64,000 nucleotides of DNA from an uncultured Roseicyclus sp. (GTDB lineage Bacteria; Pseudomonadota; Alphaproteobacteria; Rhodobacterales; Rhodobacteraceae). Under the pieces are notes generated by a model. The model made no database searches, was not told the origin of the DNA, and worked only from the letters and a program-made list of their open reading frames with translations. Shown here in pieces: positions 26,982 to 36,206 of the stretch (position 1 is the stretch's first letter; each line of letters opens with the position of its first letter). The translations under genes were made by a program, and so were the position numbers. The stretch lies in the NCBI GenBank assembly GCA_937139335.1, contig CAKZPN010000065.1:1-64000 (forward strand), given 5' to 3'.

Positions 26982-27412
26982 AGCGAGCGGTCGAGCTTGG
27001 TCGACAGGTGGATCAGGCTTTCGGAAGAGCGCACGCCGTCGATCTCGCCGATCCGGTCGAGCACGACGTCGAGGGCGGTGGTGGTCGGCGCGCCGACCTC
27101 GAGCAACAGGTCGACGCGGCCGGAAATGGTGTGGATCTTCTCGACCTCCGCGATCGCCTTTAGCCGCGCGAGGATGGCGGGCTGGCTCCGCGGCTCGATC
27201 GAGATGAGCACGCTGGCGCGGATGCGGCCCGCGCGCAGCGCCTCGCCCAGCCGCAGCGTGTAGCCCGCGATGACACCGCTGCTTTCGAGCCGCTCCAGCC
27301 TTGCCTGCGCGGTGGAGCGCGCGACCTTCAGCTTGCGCGCCATCACCGCAACCGACAGGCGCGCGTCGCCCGCCAGAAGCCGCAGGATATCGCGGTCGAG
27401 ATCGTCGATCAT
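26978..27412 (-). CDS. Lrp/AsnC family transcriptional regulator
   Basis: 144 residues, full length. N-terminal helix-turn-helix (LDRDILRLLAGDARLSVAVMARKLKVARSTAQARLERLESSGVI) followed by the RAM/AsnC ligand domain (SVLISIEPRSQPAILARLKAIAEVEKIHTISGRVDLLLEV). Binds amino acids and acts as an octamer or dimer. It is divergent from the PLP decarboxylase gene and shares with it a region containing a perfect palindrome, so control of that gene and itself is likely. Start ATG 27412 after GGCGGA. Its 3' end overlaps the selD stop by 4 bases. Confidence 0.92.
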   Translation of the reverse strand: MIDDLDRDILRLLAGDARLSVAVMARKLKVARSTAQARLERLESSGVIAGYTLRLGEALRAGRIRASVLISIEPRSQPAILARLKAIAEVEKIHTISGRVDLLLEVGAPTTTALDVVLDRIGEIDGVRSSESLIHLSTKLDRSL

Positions 27413-27434
27413 GCCATTCCGCCGATCTTTGTCA

Positions 27435-27473
27435 TCATATTGCCCGCATAATCCTGCATTTCGCGCAATATGA
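27435..27473. promoter_or_regulatory. Candidate Lrp-family operator in the divergent promoter region
   Basis: TCATATTGC at 27435-27443 is repeated in perfect inverted form as GCAATATGA at 27465-27473. Half-site centres are 30 bases apart, about three DNA turns, so both lie on one face. AT-rich against a GC-rich background and placed midway between the two start codons, with a CATAAT -10-like hexamer at 27447-27452 inside. This fits Lrp-type binding; a role is inferred only from position and symmetry. Confidence 0.6.
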
Positions 27474-27535
27474 CCAGAGAAATCGCCAAGACTCTGCGGC
27501 ATCCTGTCCCAGAGCAGCAGAAGCAGGACAGGCGC

Positions 27536-28681
27536 ATGACCCTTACCCGGCCGTTCCACCAGAACCCGCGTGCCTACCTGATCGCGGAGGAACCCGACGA
27601 GCCGGTCCTGTTCCTGTCGCCCGAAACCCTGCACGCCACCGCGCGCGACTTCGTCGAGGGCTTTCCCGGCCTCGTCACCTACGCCGTGAAGGCGAACCCG
27701 GCCGAGGCGGTGCTGGGAAACCTGCTTGCGGCGGGGGTCACAGCGTTCGACGTCGCCTCGCCGGCCGAGATCGCGCTGGTCCGCTCGCTCGCGCCGCGGG
27801 CGGCGCTGCATTACAACAACCCGGTCCGGTCCCGCGCCGAGATCGAGATGGCGGTGAACCAGGGCGTCGTCTCCTACAGCGTCGACGACAGGGGCGAGTT
27901 GCTGAAGCTGGCCCGGGCCGTGCCGCGCGGGCGCGAGGTCGCGGTGCGCTTCAAGCTGCCGATCGCCGGGGCGGCCTATGATTTCGGCGAGAAGTTCGGC
28001 ACTTCGCCGAAGGTCGCCGCCGATCTGCTGGCCGAGGTCGTGCGACTTGGCTACCGCACGGCGCTGACCTTTCACCCCGGCACGCAATGCACCGACCCGC
28101 AGGCCTGGGCCGCCTACATCGACCGTGCCCGCGACATCGCCTGGGCGGCGGGCGTGACGCTGGAGCGGTTGAACGTCGGCGGCGGGTTTCCGGCGCGGCG
28201 GATGCGGGGCGAGGCGCCACCGGTCGACGCGATCTTCGAAGCCATCGCGCGCGCCACGCGTGAGGCCTTTGGCGCCCACCCGCCCGAGCTGGTGTGCGAG
28301 CCGGGCCGCGCGATGGTGGCCGAAGCGGTCAGCCTCGCGCTGCGGATCAAGGCGATGAAGGGCCAGGGTCAGGTCTACCTGAACGACGGCATCTACGGCG
28401 CGCTGGCGGAACAGCCGATCATGGGCATGACCGACCGGCTGCGCGTGCTGTCGCCAGACGGCACCGAGCGGCGCGGCGCGGCCACTCCCCGCCTGCTTTG
28501 GGGGCCGACCTGCGACAGCCTCGACCGGATTCCCGGTGAGGTGCCGCTGCCTGCCGACATGGTCGAGGGCGATTACCTGTTGATCGACGGCATGGGCGCT
28601 TATTCCACCGCGACGGTGACGCGGTTCAACGGCTATGGCGGGCTGACGCTGGCGACCGTGCGCGATCTCGCCGAAACCTGA
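27536..28681 (+). CDS. Type III PLP-dependent decarboxylase (ornithine/lysine/diaminopimelate group)
   Basis: 381 residues. Alanine-racemase-fold decarboxylase: PLP lysine in TYAVKANPAEAV (Lys 52), FHPGTQC, the phosphate-binding LNVGGGFPARRM, CEPGRAMVAEA, and the active-site LLWGPTCDSLDRI with the catalytic Cys from the partner subunit. The GPTCDSLD pattern is that of ornithine/lysine decarboxylases rather than LysA. Likely makes putrescine or cadaverine, or a carboxy-polyamine (carboxynorspermidine-type enzymes are related). A second, diverged paralogue is at 52267-53436. The start is MTLTRPFH (27536) after AGGACAGGCGC. Probably controlled by the divergent Lrp-type gene. Confidence 0.88.
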   Translation: MTLTRPFHQNPRAYLIAEEPDEPVLFLSPETLHATARDFVEGFPGLVTYAVKANPAEAVLGNLLAAGVTAFDVASPAEIALVRSLAPRAALHYNNPVRSRAEIEMAVNQGVVSYSVDDRGELLKLARAVPRGREVAVRFKLPIAGAAYDFGEKFGTSPKVAADLLAEVVRLGYRTALTFHPGTQCTDPQAWAAYIDRARDIAWAAGVTLERLNVGGGFPARRMRGEAPPVDAIFEAIARATREAFGAHPPELVCEPGRAMVAEAVSLALRIKAMKGQGQVYLNDGIYGALAEQPIMGMTDRLRVLSPDGTERRGAATPRLLWGPTCDSLDRIPGEVPLPADMVEGDYLLIDGMGAYSTATVTRFNGYGGLTLATVRDLAET

Positions 28682-28758
28682 GCCTGTCACTGGACATACA
28701 CGCCCTTGCGCTTAGTGTCCGGCGCAAGGAACGCGCGGACAGGAAGAGGGCACAGGAC

Positions 28759-31056
28759 ATGAGCAAGTTTGGAACGAGCCAGCCGGTCACACGGCTGGAG
28801 GACAGCCGTTTCCTGACCGGCAAGGGCCGCTACGTCGACGACATCATGCCCGTGGGAGCACTGCACGGGTATGTCCTGCGCAGCACGCAGGCGCATGGCG
28901 ACATCACCGGGCACGACGTGAGCGCGGCCCGCGAGGCGCCGGGCGTGCGTCTGGTGCTGACCGCAGAAGACATCACCGCGGCGGGGCTCGAGAATGCGAT
29001 GAAATTCGCGCGGGTGAAGACGCGGGGCGCTGACCCTGCGGCGCCGGTGCGGCCAATCCTGGCGGAGGGGCGGGTGCGCTTCGTCGGCGACCCCGTCGCC
29101 TTTATCGTCGCCGACAGCCTGCCCGAGGCGCGGGACGCCGCCGAGCTGGTCGAGCTCGACCTCGACGAGCGCCCGGCAAAGGTCGACGTCGCGCCGGGGG
29201 GCGAGACGATCCACCCCGAGGCGCCCGACAACGTCGCCTATGACTTCGACATGGGCGACGACGCGGCGACCGAGGCGGCGATGGCGGGCGCGGCGCATGT
29301 CGTCAGCCACACCAGCCACGACAACCGCATCATCGCCAACAGCATGGAGCCACGCGGCTGCTACGCCGAGGTGGAGGGCGACAGGCTGCACCTCGCCTTC
29401 AACGGGCAGGGCGTCTGGGGCACCAAGGGCGATCTGGTGAAATGGCTCGGCATCCCCGAGGCCGACGTGCGCGTGACCAACCCCGATGTCGGCGGCGGCT
29501 TCGGCATGAAGGGCATGGGCTACCCCGAGCATTTCCTCGTCGCCCACGCCGCCCGCGTGCTTGGAAAGCCGGTGCGCTGGATGTCGGACCGGTCCGAGGC
29601 GATGCTGTCCGACAACGCCGGCCGCGACCTGACGGTGACGACGACGCTGGGCTTCGACGCCGATCTGAAGCTGGTGGCGTTCCGCACCGACAGCCTCTCG
29701 AACCTCGGCGCCTATGTCTCGCAGTTCGGGCAGAACATCCAGTCGGCGCTCTATTCCAAGGTGCTGACCGGCACCTATGACGTGCAGACTTACCATTTCC
29801 GCAACCGGGGCGTGTTCACCAACACCACGCAGGTCGACGCCTACCGCGGTGCCGGACGGCCCGAGGCGATCTACGCGCTGGAGCGCGCGATGGATTTCGC
29901 CGCGCGCGAGCTGGGTGTCGATCCGCTCGATCTGCGGCGGCGGAACTTTATCGCCAAGGCGGCGTTCCCCTACCGCAGTGCAACCGGGGAGCTTTATGAC
30001 GTGGGCGATTTCCACCGTGTTCTGGCCCGCGCCGCGGACGAGGCGGACATGACGGGCTTCGCCTCCCGCCGCTCCGCGTCCGAGGCGCAGGGCAAGCTGC
30101 GCGGTCTGGGCCTGTGTTATTACATCGAAAGCATCCTCGGCGACCCCGCCGAGACCGCGACCATCGAGATCACCGAGACCGGCGCCAAGGTCTATGTCGG
30201 CACCCAGTCGAACGGACAGGGGCACGAAACGGTCTACGCGCAACTGCTGCATGACCAGACCGGCCTGCCGCTCGAGACCATCGAGATCGTGCAGGGCGAC
30301 AGCGACCTGATCGCCAACGGCGGCGGCACCGGCGGCTCGCGCTCCGTCACCGTCCAGGGCATGGCGATGCGCGCGACGGCCGACACGCTCATCACGCAAC
30401 TCTGCACCTTCCTCGATGACGACATGGACCAGCGCGACACCAGTTTCGACGCGGAGGAGGGCGTGTTCCGTGCGCCCGGCTCCAACGTCGTCGTCACGCT
30501 GCTGGAGGCGGCGGCTCGTGCCCGTGCCGCCGGCAAGGCGGAAGTATCGAAGGCCACGCAGACCACCACCCTGCCCGGCCGATCCTACCCCAACGGCTGC
30601 CACATCGCCGAGATCGAGATCGACCGCGACACCGGCGGGACCCGCGTCGACCGCTACACGGTGGTGGATGATTTCGGCAACCTGATGAACCCGCGGCTGG
30701 CCGAGGGGCAGGTCCACGGCGGCGTCGCGCAGGGCATCGGGCAGGCGATCACCGAACATGTCGTCTACGACGTCGACGGCCAGCTTCTGACCGCGAGCTT
30801 CATGGACTACGGGATGCCGCGCGCCGAGGATGTGCCCTTCATCGCCTTCCGCACCGAGCCCGTGCCCTCCACCGCCAACCCGCTCGGCATGAAGGGCTGC
30901 GGCGAGGCGGGAACGGTCGGCGCGCTGGCCGCCGTGGCGAACGCGGTGCAGGACGCGCTCTGGCCGCTCGGACTGCGACAGGTCGACATGCCGTTCACGC
31001 CGTCGCGGGTCTGGGCGATGCTGCAACAGGGGCACGAGGCGGTTGCTGCGGAATAG
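28759..31056 (+). CDS. Xanthine-dehydrogenase/CO-dehydrogenase family molybdopterin-binding subunit (form II CoxL-like)
   Basis: 765 residues. Large, molybdenum-cofactor subunit of a molybdenum hydroxylase. N-terminal RLEDSRFLTGKGRYVDDI, PDVGGGFGMKGMGYPEH, the active-site loop AYRGAGRPEA at about residues 361-370 (form II; genuine aerobic CO dehydrogenase has AYXCSFR), TQSNGQGHETVYAQL, and the catalytic Glu in KGCGEAGTVGAL near the end. Such enzymes hydroxylate aldehydes or heterocycles. The FAD (CoxM) and iron-sulfur (CoxS) subunits expected alongside are absent on both sides, so it is either an orphan or its partners are elsewhere. The last 14 bases overlap the next gene. Confidence 0.88.
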   Translation: MSKFGTSQPVTRLEDSRFLTGKGRYVDDIMPVGALHGYVLRSTQAHGDITGHDVSAAREAPGVRLVLTAEDITAAGLENAMKFARVKTRGADPAAPVRPILAEGRVRFVGDPVAFIVADSLPEARDAAELVELDLDERPAKVDVAPGGETIHPEAPDNVAYDFDMGDDAATEAAMAGAAHVVSHTSHDNRIIANSMEPRGCYAEVEGDRLHLAFNGQGVWGTKGDLVKWLGIPEADVRVTNPDVGGGFGMKGMGYPEHFLVAHAARVLGKPVRWMSDRSEAMLSDNAGRDLTVTTTLGFDADLKLVAFRTDSLSNLGAYVSQFGQNIQSALYSKVLTGTYDVQTYHFRNRGVFTNTTQVDAYRGAGRPEAIYALERAMDFAARELGVDPLDLRRRNFIAKAAFPYRSATGELYDVGDFHRVLARAADEADMTGFASRRSASEAQGKLRGLGLCYYIESILGDPAETATIEITETGAKVYVGTQSNGQGHETVYAQLLHDQTGLPLETIEIVQGDSDLIANGGGTGGSRSVTVQGMAMRATADTLITQLCTFLDDDMDQRDTSFDAEEGVFRAPGSNVVVTLLEAAARARAAGKAEVSKATQTTTLPGRSYPNGCHIAEIEIDRDTGGTRVDRYTVVDDFGNLMNPRLAEGQVHGGVAQGIGQAITEHVVYDVDGQLLTASFMDYGMPRAEDVPFIAFRTEPVPSTANPLGMKGCGEAGTVGALAAVANAVQDALWPLGLRQVDMPFTPSRVWAMLQQGHEAVAAE

Positions 31057-32128
31057 CTTTCTCCGGTCCCGCTTTGCGGGGTATCGCAGCGCGGCACCGC
31101 GCTTGCCGGATTTTCGCCCGCCGCACACCCATGTGGTGATGCTGGACGGGACAATGTCGACGCTGCGTCGCGGGTGGGAAACCAATATCGGCCTCACCTA
31201 CCGTCTGCTGCAGGAGCTTCCGGCCAGCGCGAGCGTGACGCTCTATTACGAATCCGGCATCCAGTGGCGCGGCTGGAAACGGTCGGTCGAAGTGATCGCG
31301 GGCGTGGGCATCACTCGGCAGATCAAGCGCGCCTACCTGTTTCTCGCCCGCAACTACCAGCCCGGCGACACGATCATGTTGATGGGCTATTCGCGCGGCG
31401 CCTATGCCGTGCGCTCGCTCGCCGGGCTGATCGACAAGCTGGGCCTCTTGCGCACCGCGCAGGTCACGCCCGAGACGCTGGACCGCGTCTTCGATCTTTA
31501 CCGCAATGCGCCCGACGGCCCGCGGGCGCAGTCGTTGAAGGCCTCGCTCTGCCATCCAAGCGTGCCGATCCGCTTCATGGGCGTCTATGACACCGTGCGC
31601 GCGCTGGGGCTGCGCTGGCCGGGCCTATGGCAGATCGTGCCGCCGACGCACAAGTTCCATTCCCACGACCTCGGCGACGCGACCGAGATCGCGCGCCACG
31701 CGCTGGCCCTGAACGAGACCCGCGACGCCTTTGCCCCGGTCCTGTGGACCACGACCGAGGACCAGGCGGCCAGCGGACGGGTGCAGCAGATGTGGTTTCG
31801 CGGCAGCCACGGCGATGTCGGCGGCCAGATCGAGGGGGATCAGGCGGCGCGACCGCTGGCCAATATCCCGCTGGTCTGGATGCTGGGCGAGATGGAAGCG
31901 GCGGGCCTGCATCTGCCCGTCCACTGGCGGCACCGTTTCGTCACCGACGCCTCCGCGCCCTCCATCGGCATGAACCGCGGGGTCGGCAAGCTGTTCTTCC
32001 AGCGTCACACCCGACAGGTCGGCCGCGACCCCTCGGACCGCATCCACCCGACCGCCCAGGCCGCCGCCGCCGCGCGCGGGGTGCGGCTGCCGCGCCCGCG
32101 CATGGGCCGCCCCGGCACCGCCGCCTGA
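31043..32128 (+). CDS. DUF2235 alpha/beta-hydrolase
   Basis: 361 residues. DUF2235 proteins include phospholipase effectors of type VI secretion (Tle1) and housekeeping paralogues. Visible: HVVMLDGTMSTLRRG near the N-terminus (DGT motif), GITRQIKRAYLFLARNYQPGDTIMLMGYSRGAYAVRSLAG with the GxSxG nucleophile elbow (GYSRG), FMGVYDTVRALG, and WFRGSHGDVGGQ, which holds acidic and His residues of the site. No T6SS genes are near. The TTG start overlaps the 3' end of the CoxL-like gene by 14 bases, suggesting coupled translation; the stop is 3 bases from truA (convergent). Confidence 0.85.
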   Translation: MLRNSFLRSRFAGYRSAAPRLPDFRPPHTHVVMLDGTMSTLRRGWETNIGLTYRLLQELPASASVTLYYESGIQWRGWKRSVEVIAGVGITRQIKRAYLFLARNYQPGDTIMLMGYSRGAYAVRSLAGLIDKLGLLRTAQVTPETLDRVFDLYRNAPDGPRAQSLKASLCHPSVPIRFMGVYDTVRALGLRWPGLWQIVPPTHKFHSHDLGDATEIARHALALNETRDAFAPVLWTTTEDQAASGRVQQMWFRGSHGDVGGQIEGDQAARPLANIPLVWMLGEMEAAGLHLPVHWRHRFVTDASAPSIGMNRGVGKLFFQRHTRQVGRDPSDRIHPTAQAAAAARGVRLPRPRMGRPGTAA

Positions 32129-32131
32129 GGC

Positions 32132-32899
32132 TCAGGCGAAGACGTCTTCAGGATAGCCGACGCCGGTCAAGACCAGCCCATCCGGCGGCGCCACCGGCCC
32201 GCAGGCTGCGCGGTCGGCGGCATCCAGCGCCCTGCCCACATCCTCCGGCGCCCAGGCCCCCGCGCCAACCCGTTCCAGCGTGCCGACGATGGAGCGCACC
32301 TGGTTGTGGAGGAAGGACCGCGCGCGCAGGTGAAACAGGATTTCGCGGCCGTTGGGCAGGGCCACCTCTTCCACCGTCACCTCGTCCAGCGTCTTCACCG
32401 GGCTTTTCGCCTGGCAGAGCGAGGCGCGGAACGTGGTGAAGTCGTGCCGCCCGACCAGGTGCGCAGCACCCGCGCGCATCGCTTCCAGATCAAGCTCGTT
32501 GCGCACATGCCAAGCCTGCCCGCGCGACAGCACCAGGGGCGCGCGGCGGCAGATCACGCGGTAGGTGTAGCGCCGCTCGACGGCCGAGAACCGCGCGTGC
32601 CAGTCACCCGGCACCTTCGCGCAGGCCACCACGGCGACGGGCGCGGGCTTCAGGTGCCAGTTCACCGCTTCCGACAGGCGGAACGGGTCCCAGTCGCGGG
32701 CCATGTCGGTATGCGCCACCTGCCCGGTCGCATGCACACCCGCATCGGTCCGCCCCGCCGCCGCGATGGAGGGCACGTCAGGCTCCAGCGCCGCCAACGC
32801 GGCTTCGACGGCCGCCTGCACCGAGGGCTGATCAGCCTGCCGCTGCCACCCGGCAAAGGGCGCGCCGTCGTATTCCAGTTTCATCGCAAAGCGGGGCAT
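32132..32899 (-). CDS. truA: tRNA pseudouridine(38-40) synthase
   Basis: 255 residues. Modifies U38-U40 in the anticodon arm. [16 protein letters not shown], catalytic Asp 52 in [18 protein letters not shown], and [55 protein letters not shown] and [21 protein letters not shown] all follow the family. Start [10 protein letters not shown] (32899) or the Met six codons later (MKLEYDG) cannot be separated by ribosome-binding site. Single-gene unit divergent from the ycjX-like cluster. Confidence 0.95.
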   Translation of the reverse strand: MPRFAMKLEYDGAPFAGWQRQADQPSVQAAVEAALAALEPDVPSIAAAGRTDAGVHATGQVAHTDMARDWDPFRLSEAVNWHLKPAPVAVVACAKVPGDWHARFSAVERRYTYRVICRRAPLVLSRGQAWHVRNELDLEAMRAGAAHLVGRHDFTTFRASLCQAKSPVKTLDEVTVEEVALPNGREILFHLRARSFLHNQVRSIVGTLERVGAGAWAPEDVGRALDAADRAACGPVAPPDGLVLTGVGYPEDVFA

Positions 32900-33021
32900 G
32901 GCCGCGACATAGGCGCAAAGCCCCGCCCGCGCCAAGGGGGAAGGCGCGCGCCATTCGCCCCCTCGCAATGACCGGCAGGGATGATTAGTCTTTGATCGCA
33001 GGAACAAGAGGGACCACCGCC

Positions 33022-34437
33022 TTGGTCATCGGAACCATCGCCGACGCCGTCGGCCGCCAGATCGAGGGTGTCACGCAAGGCGTGTCCGGCCTGTTCTTCG
33101 AGCCGGTGATCCGGCTTGGCGTCACCGGCCTCAGCCGCGCGGGCAAGACCGTGTTCATCACCTCGCTGGTCGCCAACCTGCTGGACCGCGGCCGAATGCC
33201 GGGGCTGGAGGCCGCGCGCTCGGGCCGGATCGAGGCGGTCTACCTGCAACCGCAACCCGACGACACCGTCCCGCGCTTCGATTTCGAGGCCCATCTCGAC
33301 GCGCTCACCGGCCCCGCGCCGCACTGGCCCGAAAGCACGCGCTCGGTGTCGGAACTGCGCCTGTCGATGCGGGTGCGGCCCAAGGGGATGCTCTCGGGCC
33401 TCTCGGGGCCGCGCACCATCCATCTCGACATCGTCGACTACCCCGGCGAATGGCTGCTCGACCTCGCGCTGCTGGACCAGGATTTCGCCGGCTGGTCGCG
33501 GCAGGCGCTGGCCCGTTCCGAGACGCGGGAGGAGGCCGCGAGCTTCCGTGCGCGGCTCGAGGCGACGGACCCGGCCGCGAAACTGAACGAGCCGACCGCC
33601 GCCACCCTCGCCCGCGACTGGACCGGCTACCTGCAGGCCGCGCGCGACAACGGCTATTCCGACTGCACGCCCGGCCGCTTCCTGTTGCCCGGCGATCTCG
33701 AAGGCTCGCCCGCGCTGACCTTCGCGCCCCTGCCGCCGTCGGACGCGCCGCGCGGCTCGCTTGCGCGCGAATTCGCGCGGCGCTTCGAGGCGTACAAGGC
33801 GCAGGTCGTCAAACCCTTCTTCCGCGCGCATTTCGCCCGGATCGACCGGCAGGTGGTGCTGGTCGATGCACTCGGCGCGATCCACGCCGGCCCCCGCGCG
33901 CTGGAGGATCTGCGCCAAGCGCTCAGCGGCATCCTCGGGGCCTTCCGCCCAGGACGGAACGCCTTTCTCACCGCGCTGCTGCGGCAGAAACGGGTCGACC
34001 GCATCCTCTTCGCCGCGACCAAGGCCGACCATCTGCACCACACCCAGCATGACCGTCTGGCCGAGATCATGGCGGCGCTGGTCGCCGATGCCCGTCGCCG
34101 CGCCGATTTCGCCGGGGCCGAGACGCAGGCCATGGCCATAGCCGCGCTCCGCGCTACCGTCGAGGAAAGACGCAACGTGAACGGGACCGAGATGGACCTC
34201 GTGCGCGGCACGCTGGAGGACAGCGGCAAGCAGGCGGCGCTGCATCCCGGCGACCTGCCCGCCGATCCGGCCGCGCTGCTGGCCCCGGCGCGCTCCGGCG
34301 CGGAGCGATGGCTCGACGGCGACTACGGCGTGATGCGCTTTGCACCCGCGCCGCTCAGCCTGCGCACCGGCGACGGGCCGCCGCACATCCGCCTCGACCG
34401 CGCCGCCGAATTCCTGATGGGGGACAAGCTCAGATGA
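33022..34437 (+). CDS. YcjX-like GTP-binding stress protein (DUF463)
   Basis: 471 residues from the chosen start. P-loop [23 protein letters not shown] near residue 35, [18 protein letters not shown] (Walker B/switch), and a C-terminal [10 protein letters not shown] that resembles a G4-type motif. YcjX is a member of the phage-shock-associated genes in enterobacteria, conserved with YcjF. TTG at 33022 (GTC ATC GGA follows) is preceded by AGAGGG at about 9 bases; an earlier in-frame TTG at 32992 has no site. Downstream gene starts by ATGA overlap, so the two are co-translated. Confidence 0.85.
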   Translation: MVIGTIADAVGRQIEGVTQGVSGLFFEPVIRLGVTGLSRAGKTVFITSLVANLLDRGRMPGLEAARSGRIEAVYLQPQPDDTVPRFDFEAHLDALTGPAPHWPESTRSVSELRLSMRVRPKGMLSGLSGPRTIHLDIVDYPGEWLLDLALLDQDFAGWSRQALARSETREEAASFRARLEATDPAAKLNEPTAATLARDWTGYLQAARDNGYSDCTPGRFLLPGDLEGSPALTFAPLPPSDAPRGSLAREFARRFEAYKAQVVKPFFRAHFARIDRQVVLVDALGAIHAGPRALEDLRQALSGILGAFRPGRNAFLTALLRQKRVDRILFAATKADHLHHTQHDRLAEIMAALVADARRRADFAGAETQAMAIAALRATVEERRNVNGTEMDLVRGTLEDSGKQAALHPGDLPADPAALLAPARSGAERWLDGDYGVMRFAPAPLSLRTGDGPPHIRLDRAAEFLMGDKLR

Positions 34438-35432
34438 CCGACCGAAAGGGTCCCGTGCTGGTCGAACTGGACGAGGCGCCGCAGGCCGGACCGGCCGCAG
34501 CGCCGCCCGTTCCCGACCTTGGCCCGCAGCCGCAGGGCCACGCGATGCAGGTCGTCGCGGCGCTTGGCGCGCGGCGCCCCAACCGTCTGGCGCAGCTGTT
34601 CTGGTCGGCGCTCGTGGCGCTGGTAGGCTTCGCCGCCTCGCTCGCCGCGTGGGAGTTCGTCACCGGCCTCCTCGCCGCCAACCCGATCCTCGGCTGGACG
34701 GCGGCGATTCTCGTCGGCCTCGTCCTCGTCACGTTGCTGCTGATCGCGCTGCGCGAACTGGTGGCGTTCTCGCGGCTGGGCAAGCTCGACGATCTCCGGC
34801 GCGAGGCGGAACATGCGATTTCCGCCCGCGACCTGCCCGCCGCCCGGCGCGTCGCCGACCACCTCACGTCGCTCTACAAGGGGCGCGCGGACCTTGCGCT
34901 CGGGCGTGAGGATCTCGCCCGCCGCCGCGACGAGGTCTTCGACGCCGAGGCGCTGCTGGCGCTGACCGAGACGCAACTGCTGAAACCGCTCGACGCCGCC
35001 GCGAAACTCCAGATCGAGGCTGCTGCGCGGCAGGTCGCCACCGTCACCGCGCTGGTGCCGATCGCCTTTGCCGACATCATCACGGCACTGACCGCCAACA
35101 TCCGCATGATCCGGCGCATCGCCGAAATCTACGGCGGCCGTTCCGGCACGCTCGGCGCCTGGCGGCTGACCCGCGCGGTGATGACCCATCTCGTCGCGAC
35201 CGGGGCGGTGGCGATCGGCGACGACATGATCGGCTCCGTCGCCGGCGGCTCGGTCTTGTCCAAGGTCTCGCGCCGCTTCGGCGAGGGCGTGGTGAACGGC
35301 GCGCTCACCGCCCGCGTCGGCGTCGCCGCGATCGAAGTCTGCCGTCCGATGCCCTTCAGCAAGGGCGCGCGCCCCTCGGTCTCGGGCCTCGTGTCGCGGG
35401 CACTCAGCGGCCTTTTCGGACGTCCGTCGTGA
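34434..35432 (+). CDS. TIGR01620/YcjF-like membrane protein (DUF697)
   Basis: 332 residues. Pro-rich N-terminal region (LVELDEAPQAGPAAAPPVPDLG), two adjacent membrane helices near 60-108 (FWSALVALVGFAASLAAWEFV; GWTAAILVGLVLVTLLLIAL), then the cytoplasmic DUF697 domain: LRREAEHAISARDLPAARRV and PIAFADIITALTANIRMIRRIAEIYGGRSGTLG. Partner of the YcjX-like GTPase upstream (ATGA overlap) and followed by the ChaC-like gene by GTGA overlap; the three are one translationally coupled operon. Function of the pair in alphaproteobacteria is not established. Confidence 0.85.
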   Translation: MTDRKGPVLVELDEAPQAGPAAAPPVPDLGPQPQGHAMQVVAALGARRPNRLAQLFWSALVALVGFAASLAAWEFVTGLLAANPILGWTAAILVGLVLVTLLLIALRELVAFSRLGKLDDLRREAEHAISARDLPAARRVADHLTSLYKGRADLALGREDLARRRDEVFDAEALLALTETQLLKPLDAAAKLQIEAAARQVATVTALVPIAFADIITALTANIRMIRRIAEIYGGRSGTLGAWRLTRAVMTHLVATGAVAIGDDMIGSVAGGSVLSKVSRRFGEGVVNGALTARVGVAAIEVCRPMPFSKGARPSVSGLVSRALSGLFGRPS

Positions 35433-36175
35433 CCGAGAGGTCCGACCCGTTCCGCCACCACCCCGGATTGCGCGGCAAGGTGACACCCGCGGCGGAGTCC
35501 TATTTCCGCACCTTCACGACGCAGACGATGAAGGACACGCTGGCCGCGCGTGGCCTGCCCGCGACCTTTCCCTACCACCCCGACGCGGTGCGCGAGGGGC
35601 TCAGGGCCGAGGCGCTGGCGGGTCACGAGGGTGACCTGCTGGTCTTCGCTTATGGCTCGCTGATCTGGGACCCGGCGCTCGAATTCACCGAGCTGCGCCG
35701 CGCCCATGCGCCCCAGCACGCACGCCGCTTCATCCTCGTCGACACCCACGGCGCGCGCGGCACCGCCGAGGCGCCGGGGCTGATGGCGGCGCTGGACGAC
35801 GGGGCGGGCTGCGACGGCGTGGTGTTCCGCATCGCGGCCGAGACGGTTGAGACCGAGACCGAGATCCTGTTCCGGCGCGAGATGATCGGCCCGGGCTACC
35901 ATGCCCGCTTCATCCCGGCGCTCATCGACGGCACCGAGGCGCGCGCGCTCGCGTTTCTCGCCGACCACGACGACCCGCTCATGCAGGCCGGTATCAGCCG
36001 CGCCGACCAGATCCGCTATGCCGCCACCGGCGCGGGCTTTCTCGGCACCAGCTTCGACTACCTGCACAGCACCGTCGCGCACCTGGCCGAGGTGGGCATC
36101 ACCGACGTCGATGCCTCAGACCTGCTGGCGGCGGCGCGGGCCTATCGCGCGACGGCCGGTCTGCCGGCCTCGTGA
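35429..36175 (+). CDS. Gamma-glutamylcyclotransferase, ChaC-like
   Basis: 248 residues. ChaC-type enzymes cleave glutathione to 5-oxoproline and Cys-Gly. Substrate-binding motif LVFAYGSLIWDPALEF near residue 72-87 (YGSL), and the catalytic acidic residue in the REMIGPGYHARFIPALIDG neighbourhood. An N-terminal extension of about 65 residues precedes the fold. GTG start overlaps the previous stop (GTGA). Ends with a helical LLAAARAYRATAGLPAS. The coupling to the ycjX/ycjF genes is noteworthy since no obvious biochemical link is known. Confidence 0.88.
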   Translation: MTERSDPFRHHPGLRGKVTPAAESYFRTFTTQTMKDTLAARGLPATFPYHPDAVREGLRAEALAGHEGDLLVFAYGSLIWDPALEFTELRRAHAPQHARRFILVDTHGARGTAEAPGLMAALDDGAGCDGVVFRIAAETVETETEILFRREMIGPGYHARFIPALIDGTEARALAFLADHDDPLMQAGISRADQIRYAATGAGFLGTSFDYLHSTVAHLAEVGITDVDASDLLAAARAYRATAGLPAS

Positions 36176-36206
36176 CAATCCCTTTCCGTCGGGGCAGAAG
36201 GGTCGC

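Noticed and set aside
28687..31197. An 836-codon minus-strand open frame across the CoxL-like gene
   Set aside because: Antisense shadow of the molybdoenzyme gene, no protein motif.
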